A stretch of DNA of 64,000 bases from Apostichopus japonicus (lineage: Eukaryota; Echinodermata; Holothuroidea; Aspidochirotida; Stichopodidae): positions 14,849,499-14,913,498 of the forward strand of contig NC_092565.1 of NCBI RefSeq assembly GCF_037975245.1, given 5' to 3'. The number at the start of each line of letters is the position of its first letter. Positions within the stretch are counted from its first letter, which is position 1. The notes beneath the pieces were generated by a model. The model was not told the DNA's origin. It was given only the letters and a program-made list of their open reading frames with translations, and did not search any database. This document shows, piece by piece, positions 29,191-41,100 of this stretch. A program made the translations under genes and the position numbers.

Positions 29191-31446
29191 CCGGCCTCAA
29201 CAAAAGCTTGGGACCCCTAAACAACTACCAGTTCCACAAACATATGTAATATGTACTTTCATTGTTCATTAATTCGCTTCCTGTATAGTCATGGTTTATT
29301 TGGTATTGGCTCCCTCGGTGCCTGAAGATCGCTCAACGCATGAAACTCTGAGTTACAACTACCAGTGTTCCACTAGTCTCACTAGTCTCAACATATATTT
29401 CGCTCTGTCCACCGGACATAGAACACTCTGCGCCAAGATAGACGCCAACCAACCAACTTTACGAAATATATATAGATACATATATACAGAAATGCATATT
29501 GATTCCATATGATTCATAGGTAAACATGGCATTATAAATAATGCATATGAGGAGGTATGAAGGGGAGTAAGCTCTTCCTTACGTCGTCATCAGTTTGACA
29601 CAATATCATTATATTTTATTTTGTAAATTATTAGAATCCATTTTAATATGAATATACTTCAAATGGTTTCACATTAGTAGAAACAATTTAATTAAGTCAT
29701 AATGGATCTTAGTTTCTCAAATCTCACCAACTATTCCCTCCATGAAATAAAGTAGTGAAAATGTCAGACAACATCATGTTAACGAAACCAGCACCAAGCT
29801 TACAAAGCACATTTATAAAAGATTGTATTGACACACACACAATGAAAATTAAGGCATGCTTTGCTTCAAGATTATTGGCAGTAAAAAAAATACACAGCTA
29901 GATTTGTGTGCAATTTCAAAGTCTAGGTTGAACGTTGAAATCATCCTGCCCCCCCCCCCCCAAAAAAATAAAAAATAGTGAGTTGTGCAAAAAGTAAGAC
30001 AGCGTATTAAAAATCATAGACAATATTCCTTTATACAATAAAGGAAGGGACAGTAAAGGTAGATATATATATACAAATCATGAAAACTATATGTCAAGAA
30101 AAAACAACAACAAAAAACCCTGAAGTGGAGAGATCACAAGCTTCAAATAAAAGTTTCCTTTCGACCCGATGGTATCAAAACAAAAGCCCAATATTGGAAC
30201 AGGTTCCAAGGAATAAGACTGTGATCCTCTAGCCTGGACTACAGTCTCAACATTCAGCTTGAGAGTTTTAATTCTTTCCCCTGGAGTAAAGATATTTAGA
30301 ATGATATTTGAAACTAAACTTCTAGATTTTGGAATTCATACCTTTTATCCTGTAGCTGAAACCTATAGAAAGACATCTGAACCTTAAGCCTCAAGTTTGG
30401 GAATTTAGTTACTTACTTTAAATCCTTAGTGTAGAGCATACAGGCTTAGCCTGGAATCTGATTGGACTATTACTGGGTAGGAAAACTGAACATTTTAAGT
30501 TCCAATGAAAAAACCTCTAGCATGAAGTGTGAAAATTTACAAAGGAGCAAGAAGCATGAGATTACAAGTTTCACCTTTAGTTTAAAGCTTTTAACCATTA
30601 GAATGAAATTTGTGCTTCCAGATTAAACCTTCAGCTTCAAATCTAAGCCATATGAAGTAAACTTGAATCTAAGTTTGCAGGTCTGTCAACATTATAACTT
30701 GGGGGTTAATATTCAAGATCAGCAAGAAAGTAGTTCAAAATTTGAGCCTGTTTAATACTTGCTTGTTGAATCTTTACCTTAGAGTTATAATTGAAAGCCA
30801 GGAGTTTGGACCTTTAGCCTGGAGTTTAAAACAAGTCTACGTTGGCATCAGACTAATTGTTAAGTTAATTAGCAATTATACTGCCTTCCAATGACCATAT
30901 TCATGTCAGCAATTGTAGTACTTACCCAACAAACAATTTCCTAACAAGCAGTATGGATTGCCTTCGAAACTACTGCATTTTCTCCTATAATGATGATAGT
31001 CAAATGTTGTTGCTATGGAGATGCAATCTTAATTAGGTGCAGGATTGTCCAAAATGCCTTCACATAAATTTTGCTATAACCAACGGACACACCAATGTAG
31101 TGACACACTGCCAGGTCCATAAAGTTAGTTGTTTTAGTTGTGGAACCATTGAAATAACAGAAACAAGTGGGGGCACTACACTCCAAGGGTCACTTAGATT
31201 TCATAAGGGTTGAAGCTTCTATAATTTCTGCCATCAAAAGGTCCAAATTGTGGACATATTACAACTTTACAAATGAATAGTACTGTGAGTGAACTCTGTG
31301 AGAACTGAGTTAAATGTTACAAACCCTGCATGGACCAATCGATGACGATCACACTATCCAAATATAAAACTGTCTGTCGTAGGCACTCATGACTGGACTA
31401 TTAGCCTGCATAATGATTAAGACGATGGTGATGATAAGGGTAAAGG
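29190..31446. other. Intergenic region and presumed 3' UTR of gene B
   Basis: No exon seen. 30200-30860 has a degenerate self-similar texture (recurring TTTAGCCTGGAGTTT-like phrases) suggesting a very old tandem array. A poly(C)/poly(A) junction lies at 29950. The gene B poly(A) site could not be placed with confidence. Confidence 0.4.
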
Positions 31447-32181
31447 TCAAGATACTTGTGCAAGATATGTAGAGGGCGCCCAACCTTCCTCTGAACCGAT
31501 ACGGACATTCCACCAGCCGCTATCGTCTTTCTGAATGACTTCCACATCGACACCCGCTGAAAAGCTGAGTCCGTCCTCGTCGTCGAAAGAGGCAACTGTA
31601 CGGTAGAGCTTTCTGGAATCTCCTCCTCCTCCTCCTCCGACAACAGGTACAGGCCGGACTAACTCAACAGAAGTATTTCCCCCCAGAGTCTGCTCAAGCT
31701 GAGACCTCAGTTGCGAGATGGATTTGCTTTCTGGGGCGGTCGGTTTCGGTTTGGTTTTGAGGGCAGGTCCCGGTTGCAGATTCTGGATGATATCTGATAT
31801 GTTGCTGCTGACTCGTTGGTTGTTGCTGGCTGCCGGCGGAGGAGGGACTGGGGGCGCACTTACTTGCCCTCCATTGCTTCGTCTGTCATTTACCTTTACA
31901 GGTGGCTGTGGTCGATACGGCTCAAAAGCACCTGGCTTCTTTCCGTTAGGATGGAACTTAGGGGATTCAGGTCCTCTGGGGGCACCAGTCTCCGAGTCGG
32001 TACTGACAGTGGAACCTCCTCGATTGGGGTCGATAGGACCCTTTCTACTGATGTTAGCGGGAGCGGGAGGTGTATAGTTCCCCTTTTCAGGCGATTCACG
32101 AGTCTGTATGTACGAAGCTGGAGCCCATCCCTCTCGTCCTTCTACTTTGATAAACCACCATTCCTCATACTTGTGAATCAC
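31447..32181 (-). CDS. Gene B last exon: end of SH3-3, proline-rich linker, SH3-4, stop
   Basis: 735 nt exon after acceptor TGTCTCTAG, read in phase 0. VIHKYEEWWFIKVEGREGWA completes SH3-3. The linker holds PYRPQPPVKVND and SAPPVPPPPAASN. It ends with SH3-4: RTVASFDDEDGLSFSAGVD, then VEVIQKDDSGWWNVRIG and EEGWAPSTYLAQVS before the stop. As in vertebrate Tks proteins, the last SH3 sits at the extreme C terminus. The ALYDY motif is replaced by ASFDD. Confidence 0.95.
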   Translation of the reverse strand: MIHKYEEWWFIKVEGREGWAPASYIQTRESPEKGNYTPPAPANISRKGPIDPNRGGSTVSTDSETGAPRGPESPKFHPNGKKPGAFEPYRPQPPVKVNDRRSNGGQVSAPPVPPPPAASNNQRVSSNISDIIQNLQPGPALKTKPKPTAPESKSISQLRSQLEQTLGGNTSVELVRPVPVVGGGGGGDSRKLYRTVASFDDEDGLSFSAGVDVEVIQKDDSGWWNVRIGSEEGWAPSTYLAQVS

Positions 32182-35100
32182 CTAGAGACAAGAGACAAGA
32201 AACAAGTTACTGTCATACTACCAGATTAACAATATCTCCAACAATACCACTAAATGGACATGTCACATTATATCCTTGCTGACATGTGTATCAAAAACCT
32301 TGTTGTCTATCAACAAAAATGGTAAAAATATTATAAAAAAACAAAACAACAATCAACACAATAAGATTCACCCAAATCAATGATACTTTTGCTAGACCCT
32401 TTTCAGTCAATCATGATACATTTCATTTCTGTTATTTTGATACATTTCATTTCTGTTATTTGTTCTTCTACAACAATAAAAACATAGATGTATAATTCAT
32501 TAAGGAAATTGTGAAATCAAGTGCTCTAGAGAGCCTTGGGGAGAGAGGGGGAGGGAGGGAGGGAGGGGGAGGGAGGGGAGGGAGGGGGAGGGAGAGGGAG
32601 GGAGGGAGGGAGGGAGGGAGGGAGGGAGGGAGGGAGGGAGGGAGGGAGGGAGGGAGGGAGGGAGGGAGGGAGGGAGGGAGGGAGGGAGGGAGGGAGGGAG
32701 GGAGGGAGGGAGGGAGGGAGGGAGGGAGGGAGGGAGGGAGGGAGGGAGGGAGGGAGGGAGGGAGGGAGGGAGGGAGGGAGGGAGGGAGGGAGGGAGGGAG
32801 GGAGGGAGGGAGGGAGGGAGGGAGGGAGGGAGGGAGGGAGGGAGGGAGGGAGGGAGGGAGGGAGGGAGGGAGGGAGGGAGGGAGGGAGGGAGGGAGGGAG
32901 GGAGGGAGGGAGGGAGGGAGGGAGGGAGGGAGGGAGGGAGGGAGGGAGGGAGGGAGGGAGGGAGGGAGGGAGGGAGGGAGGGAGGGAGGGAGGGAGGGAG
33001 GGAGGGAGGGAGGGAGGGAGGGAGGGAGGGAGGGAGGGAGGGAGGGAGGGAGGGAGGGAGGGAGGGAGGGAGGGAGGGAGGGAGGGAGGGAGGGGGAGGG
33101 AGGGGGAGGGAGGGGGAGGGAGGGGGAGGGAGAGGGAGGGAGGGAGGGAGGGGGGAGGGAGCTTATCAAAGTAGAACAATCCCAAACAGAAAAGGAAGAA
33201 AGAAAATTGATAAGCCAGATATAGATCAAGAAACAACCATAAACCCAGTCCCCAGGTCCCCAGTTGGAGTCACTCCAAGATTAATGTATGTCGTCCAGTT
33301 CCAGAGTTGTTGATGATTGACAATTCATAATCATGGACGTTAAATATGAATCTAAGAGACTGACTTCTGTCAGCTTCAGCTTTGATAAGCCAACGATGAC
33401 TTCTTCGCGAGTTCCTGCTTGCAGGAGGATCTAACATACATACAATAAGTACATAAACAATGTATGTGTAAAAATATAAGAGAATAAATGACCACATGAA
33501 AATGAGATGGTAAATATAAATCAAAACTAAGAGTTTTTGGATTTATTTAATCAAGAAGAAAGGATTATATTTAGAGAGAAATAGTGAGAATGATCTTTGC
33601 TTGGTAAACAATCAGGTAACCAGGACAACCCCTAGCAAACAGGAAGTAACCAAATACGAAGCATCCATTGTTATCTGTGGTTTATCGGTTTCCTTTGTAC
33701 AAGGTTCTTCATAAATTATTTCTCCAGTGTATTTCTAAACGGATTTATGCCCAGTGAAGTCAAATTGCATGTTACAAACAATATAACGTTGCTTTCTGAG
33801 AAAAGTCGTAAATGTGGTTAAACAGAGACTATGAAGAGGAAAACAATGAAGAAGAGACTCTTTGTGCTGTCAATCTCATTTCATGTCAGAGTTTGGAAAA
33901 TGAAATCAAAGATTAACACTGGACGAGTGGTGTTAATATGTTCGATGTGCTGTATGGAAAGATACTGTTGACAGTTTTAATATTGAAGAAGGTGGATGTT
34001 TTGCAATATTGTTGTTAAAAATCATCATTATATTTGTGTATCTGGTTGATCAATCATATCGAAACCTTGTAACATTTGATACCATTGAATCAAACATTAG
34101 TTTGCAAATAATCAGTGAATACATAGGGCTGTTCACAAATTGAGTGTAAAATGTGCAAACACTGACTCAGGTTTCAGATGTTTTAAGATGTTCTATGAAG
34201 AGTCATATAATGGGTTATCCAGTGTAGGAAACCTTGTCCACTGGACACACTAGTACTTTACTGTGCAAGTCAATGAGAAAAACAGGTCAAATATCACACA
34301 GCTATATTGCACAAGACACATACATAACATGTCAAATGAATACACACTTTACAGTTCAATTCTGTTAGACACACTCAAAACAGGTCAAATGAACAGACTG
34401 CTTTATAGTTCAAGTCTGTGAGACACACTCAAAACAGGTCAAATGAACACACTGCTTTATAGTTCTTTTCTGTGAGACACATTCAAAACAGGTCAAATGA
34501 ACCCACTGCTTTATAGTTCAAGTCTGTGAGACACACTCAAAACAGGTCAAATGAACACAATGTTTCACTGTACAAGTCTGTGAGACACACTCAAAACAGG
34601 TCAAATGAACACAATGTTTCACTGTACAAGTCTGTGAGACACACTCAAAACATGTCAAATGAACACACTGCTTTACTGTACAAGTCTGTGAGACACACTC
34701 CCACCACTGATACCAGAACACTGACATCACTATACACCCACTATCACCCATACCACCACAACTTCATCGCCACCAACCCTCATCTTGTTGTTTGCATTTC
34801 AATGTAATTTGCAGGTAGATTTTAAAGTTTTTTTTCAAGGAATTATAAGTGGTTGTGGGGATGGGAGGGAATGAGGTAGGGGCCAAAAAGAGTTGTGGGG
34901 AGGGGAATAGCTGAGGCAATTAACCAACCAATGATTGAAATACATCTACTACTGTACTTACATCAAGTCAGCAAATGAAAACTTGGGACATTTTATAGTC
35001 CAAGAGTTATACTGCTCTACCTAATATCTTAATATTCTACACATAACAAACAGCAGATGTACTCCATTCATAAGCTGCTCTCACAGGCTTTAAAGAACGT

Positions 35101-38100
35101 TTCACTGATTTCTGAATATATTGATCCTGACTCACAACATTTAGCAGAAAAGCTTTCAAGTAAGGAAATAGAGGCAACGCTTCATCAATGACAAGGGGGA
35201 AAAAAAATCAATTTCACTTGTTGATGATAAATTATGTCAGGTAAGATATTGCTGGCTTCAGGCACTGATGAGACAGCAAACAATATCATGACTGTATTAT
35301 GTAGTCACTTCAAAAAGACATTAATGAAACAACCTAAGACACCATCCTTTTGTCTTTTAGGACAGTTTTCTATAGTTTCTTTCTGAAAAAAGATCTCTGT
35401 AGACCACAAGCAAAGAAACAAGAAAGCTTGTTGCTATGCTGTTGGTCGTAAGAAAGAAATTAAGGCATTATTTATGTAATATATAACAGTAATAACAGCA
35501 GAAATTTGTTTCATATCAGCAAGGGCAAGGATAAGAAACACAAACACAGAGCCAATAACAAATATTCTGATTTGGCCTCAAATTCTTCTGTATTTGTCTT
35601 TTGTATCAAAGAAGAAGTCTTAATAAACACTGTCATAACTATAGGTGAAAGCAATGTCTACTGAAATATGTACAGAAAGACAAAATGGTTAGTGAAGAAC
35701 AAGGGCGGCGGAAGCACTTTTAATCTGGGGGCACCGACATCAAAGGGCACTTTGCAGAAATTCGATTAGACTGATGCAGCCTTATATTTAGTACCCTTTA
35801 TAACTCTAATTGTATTATCTTATTTGCGTATACACATCACTCCATCAACGCCCCCCCCCCCCCTCAAGGAAAATATGCATACTAGCACTGCAATATCCAA
35901 TGTGCGAATTGGGAAACAAGGAACAAGTTTTCTTTTGAGATCAAAATGAGGTGAAATCATGCTAGTTGCTAATGTAGGAATCATCCGAATCAGTGTTTAT
36001 TTCTTGTTAAGATCTTAACAATTTTTTCCATTCGAAATAGCTTTGAGTTTGACCCACAGATATTCATTAAAAGTCAGGGGCGTAGCCAGGATTTGCAAAG
36101 TTGTATGCATGACTATCTGAGCGGAGCGCCACCATCGGTTGGCGCGGAGCGTACAAGAAAATTTTTGGTTTTACAAACCCCTCAGATGGCCGGAAATGGC
36201 CCTTCCCGAGTGTTCATTCTGGTTCCCTGGCCTCTTGCTAACTTGAGACACCTCAATTTTTATGTAGAAAAAGGGCACATTTTTAACCTGAGGAAAAGTG
36301 GGGGGGCACGTGCCCCCTGTGCCCCCCCGGTTCCGCCGCCCTTGGTGAAGAACAAGCTTAACTTATGAAGAAAAATGAATATTTGGTGGGTCTATATTTT
36401 GGAGGACATATGTTAGTTACTGGAAGACAACGCTTGTAGATTTGACTGCCGACAGTTGATTTACTCACCTCCACAGTTTGGTAGAGACTTTAAAGGATTA
36501 GTCTCATGAGAAGGAAGGGCAGTGACTAGGGAGGTGGGGGGATCCGGGCATAGAGGGCCGCAGTGTTATAATTTTACCAGGAATTTATAGGCAAGGTAGA
36601 ACGAGGTGCTACGGTTGTGAGGAGACAGGTAAGCAAGGAGCGAAGTAAATTTACTCACCTCCACAGTTTGGTAGACTTTAAAGGAGTGGTCTCATGAGAA
36701 GGAAGGGCAGTGACCGGGGGGGGGTCCAGTCATAGAGGGCGCACAGTGTTATAATTTTACCAGGACTTTATAGGCAAGGTAGAACGAGGTGCTACGGTTG
36801 TGAGGAGACAGGTAAGCAAGGAGCGAAGTAACTTTACTCACCTCCACAGTTTGCTGAGCTTTGAAGCTGACACAGTCGTCCGACGAGGAACTTCCATCAA
36901 AGGGAGCTGTTGTCTTATATTCCGATTTCTTCCTCTCTCTCTGAACGGCATTTTTAATTGATTTCTGAAACAGAGTAACATGGTAGAGACCGTACTTTTA
37001 ATCAAACATCAACAAGTCCAAAACTTATGTCCTCATCAGTAAGTCTTAGCAATGTTCTACGTTCATTCAGAATTTCAAAATATCAGTCATATGATAATAC
37101 AAGTACACTATTATGAGTGCGAGTACAAGTAGAATTCCTACTGGTATGAGTATATGAGTACCAGGCTCTAAAGCACCGAGTACAAAATGTTGTACTTAGT
37201 TCCAATGTACTACTAGGTTACCAGTTCATTCTAGGCGCGGTAGAACGTAGTAGTGCTAAGGTTGTGAGGAAACAGGTAAGGGAGGAGCGAAGTAAATCCA
37301 ATGTACTACTATTGAAAATGCCTGAAGTACAAGTACAAATCTATTTCAGGTAAGTACAAGTACAGATAAATGTGCTAGAATACAGGTTGCCTCCTTGATG
37401 TTGAGGGATTCTTGCTTTCAACTTGCCATGGCGATTCAACAAATGGCTCAGTACGTCACTAGTCTGATTGGTCAAGCCTTAGGTTTAACGATTAAAGCAT
37501 ATTTAGTGTGTGTAAAAGTAAGTTGGCCTGATGTTTCGATCCTAGCAGGATCTTCTTCCGAGGCTAAATGACAAGTAACAGCAAGCAGTTTACTAACAGT
37601 TTTATTTTATTTGGATTTAAAGCATATTTAGGCGCTTGTGTGCAATGCATCATGAAAGCCAAGCAGACTATGGTTTTGAAGAGAAATCTCTAAGCATGAA
37701 CTTTAATGTTGGATGTAATACAGTGATCAATGAATTGTCATAGTTGCTTTCACAGTCAAATATCCTCTTGTCTCTCATCCCTCCCCCCCCCCCCATTCAC
37801 TCCTCTCAAAATTAGGTTAAGCCTGTTGACGTACCTACAATACTTAACAATAATCACCTTTGATCTTAACTGTTGAAGCTCTTCTGACCTTTATATAATA
37901 AATAAAAATTAACCCTTCACCATGCAGGTGCAAATTGAATATGGCACAATCATTCATGCTTAGAATTTCCCAGCTTAGACTGTAAATTCAACAATGTTTT
38001 ATTCCTTTAATATTTGACTATAAAAAGGAAAACAAATAGGAATAAGAAAGAAAAATATGAAGAAAAAAAAAGAGATAGAAGAGTAGAGGTATGACTACTA

Positions 38101-41100
38101 ACTTCTTTCTTTATAACAGGTTAAAATACATTTTTGATTTCAGTAAACAATTCACAGCTACTATCCAATAAACCACATCTTTACACGTTAACATCCATCG
38201 ATAAATGTTCTTGTTGGTGGAGGATATGTGCAATGTGTATCTGTTCTTTTCTTATTTGATATACATATACTACTGTGTGAGGTTGCAGCATTAGAGCTAG
38301 TCAGTGGCGGAGCGTCCATACAGTCAGGGGGGCAGATGCCCCCCTGACGGACTCAAATGGACTACTGGCGCCCTTTTCAGCTTTTTACCACTTTTTACTT
38401 ATACGCGATTATTGACTTTTTTATTGCGCTCTCAAATACCTATTAACATTTGTCACATTTTGTTGGTGTAATTTTCTGCCAAAATGGCGATGACACCTAT
38501 TTATTCTTCGTTTATCTGCAAATTAGCAAGGCCCGGAAAGGGTCATTTCCGGCGATCTAGGGAGTATCTTTACTCAAAAAAATTCTGTACGCTCCGCGCT
38601 AACCTGTGGTGGCACTCCGCTTAGATAGTGTCGAAAACGCCCCTACAGATCTTTCTCGCCCCCCTGACCAATATCCCTAGCTCCACCACTGGAGCAGTAC
38701 TCTGATAGTACAAAGGCTGATGCATTGAATTGTACACATCGTACTCAACAATGATTAAAAATACAATAATTGAAGATAAATCTAATGTCTGGGCAAAGAA
38801 TTTACTCTTAATGAATTTTCAGGAAGAGCTTCAAATATGCTCTCTGAAAAATATATATATATGTATTTTTAATGATTCTCAATTTTCTAAGTCCATATTA
38901 TGTCAACTTTCCCACCACCCTCCCCCCCCAAGAAAAACTTTGAATTGTGAGTTTACTTTGCCTGACAGAGAGAGAGTCTCTTGTTATGCAAATTTAGTCA
39001 CTGTTTTCACTTCAAACTTTATAATTCAATTCTTTGTGCTGCTGAATGAATAAAACCTGAACTTAATTAAATCATTACCAACAGTCAATAAAAACTTAGT
39101 GTTCAAATTTGGCGTAGCCATTTTGACGGTTAGGAATTTTGTCTTTTATACAATTTCTGGTTTCTGTGTTCAAACTCTATAAGCAATCTTTACACTTGTA
39201 TTGAAAGTTGTCCATTTTGCATATCCATTTTGCGATACCAGATAAATTTTGCACAGAAAGGATATTTCATAAGTGAAAAAAATTGCGATAAAAAACATAA
39301 ATTTTCATTGATAGTAGAGATGAATCATATTTTACTACAGACTGGGAGCCTGTTTTGCAGACTAATAGCCATGTATAACAGATGGTGGTAATTCTGTTCT
39401 AGATAATAACAAGTCTTAATACAGACCAATGACACAATGACTACAGACTTTGACACCGTATTGTAGACTAGATTTCCTGTGTAACATATCAGTTACAGAC
39501 TAGGAGCCTGATTGCAGACTAACAGCCATGAATTACAGATGGTAGTAATAACTCTGTTGTAGATAACCAACATGTCTTAATACAGACCAATGAGACTGTG
39601 TTGCAGTCTATGACACCGTATTGTAGACTAGAGTTCCTGTATAACATATCGATTACCTTCAACTACAGACTAGGCTCCTGCTTGGCAGACTAATAACCAT
39701 TTATTTAAGACAAAATAACTGTATCTCAGTCAATGACACTGTATTACAGACTAGGTTAATATTATGCAGACTGCTATCCTGTACTGCAGACCATGCTTTG
39801 TATTGCAGACCATGCTTTGTATTGCAGACCGTGCTCTGTATTGTGAGCAGACCATGACTGTCTATAACATTCTTCGTTTTCTAACTCATAAACAGCCGGT
39901 TAGTTTCATCTCCAACATCTTGTTATATACTTGAACATAAACCATAAACAAAAGTTGAGCTTCATGTTATTTACATACTGGCATTAGAGCTGATTTTCTT
40001 TTTTGTCATTAACTGTTTATCGCCTTATTAGTAAGTTAAATTCAAAGATGTATCGAAACCTACCGAGCAGCTTAAATTTAACAAACTTCCATAAATGATG
40101 TTAATGTTTGTCAAAAAGAAACAGAAATGTGGCAAGGAATGTGAACTGGACAGAAAAGAGAGAATAAGGGATGAAAGATCACTCTGAAATATGATCTGGA
40201 AATGTTTGTTTGAAAAAAAAAGAAAGATTGTAGATGGTGCCATTCAATGTGACTGTAACCTTGAAGTTGATCAATAAATGCCGGCAAACCTGTATTCCGT
40301 CATTTCATATGAGAATTAAGCAAGACAAGAAACATTGAAGGCACTTGAAAGAAAGACAGGTTTTCCTCTTTGAAATGTGTAAAATTCCACACAACATGCA
40401 CAATAAGGGAACAGAGAAGGGCAAGCTAAATGCATGCAGGAAGGCAGTGACAACTTATTATACCTTATACAAACTGTCTATCCTGGAGGTTTGGGAATAC
40501 TTCGGTCGTGCCGTGGGTTTGTTAGGATTAGAATATGTCTAAAAGTAAGAACGGTCTGATTAGACAAGTTATACATAACTATTCGCCATATTATTTCTTG
40601 TCGTTTTCATCAATTTGTTGACGGAATTGAATTAACGGACAGGTACAAACATTCAATCAAAACAGAAGATAAAGCTTACACAATCTTACGTACCACACAC
40701 ACACCTGGCCCCTACCCTTTCTCAAGAAGATAAGGCATATATCTGCTTTTTGTGGTCGACACCCCTGTCATAGGTCATGCAATGCACGGTTTCACCCTAT
40801 GAGACCAGAGTACAATATTCAACTCTTACTTGAATGCAAGGCCTTCAAGAGAATGTCAAAACCTTGAAAACCAAGGAAAGCATATATGCCCAATCATAAA
40901 ATCTTTTTACATGATGTGTCCCCAACTTACATTCTTATGAAATATGAACCATATTTCAATCCATGAAAACAAATGGATAAGGATAATAGCATGGTGAAAT
41001 TCAGTTCCTTTCAACTGTTAACATCCTTCCTGTACCCCACCACCCGACCACCCCCCCCCCCTCTGTGATACCATTTTGGGTGACACTGTATTTACGGCTA

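Noticed and set aside
32468-33236. Long open frames on both strands (PSLPPSLP and GREGGREGG repeats)
   Set aside because: They are translations of the GGGA tetranucleotide tract, lie in an intron of gene B and have no coding context.
34518-34807. Cysteine-containing repeat peptide (CVSQTCTVK...) on the minus strand
   Set aside because: The 54 bp minisatellite period is a multiple of three, so frames stay open on both strands; no splice or domain support.
38302-38691. Perfect 8 bp target duplication at element B copy 2
   Set aside because: The flanks GAGCTAGT and GAGCAGTA are similar but not identical, so only a near match is claimed.
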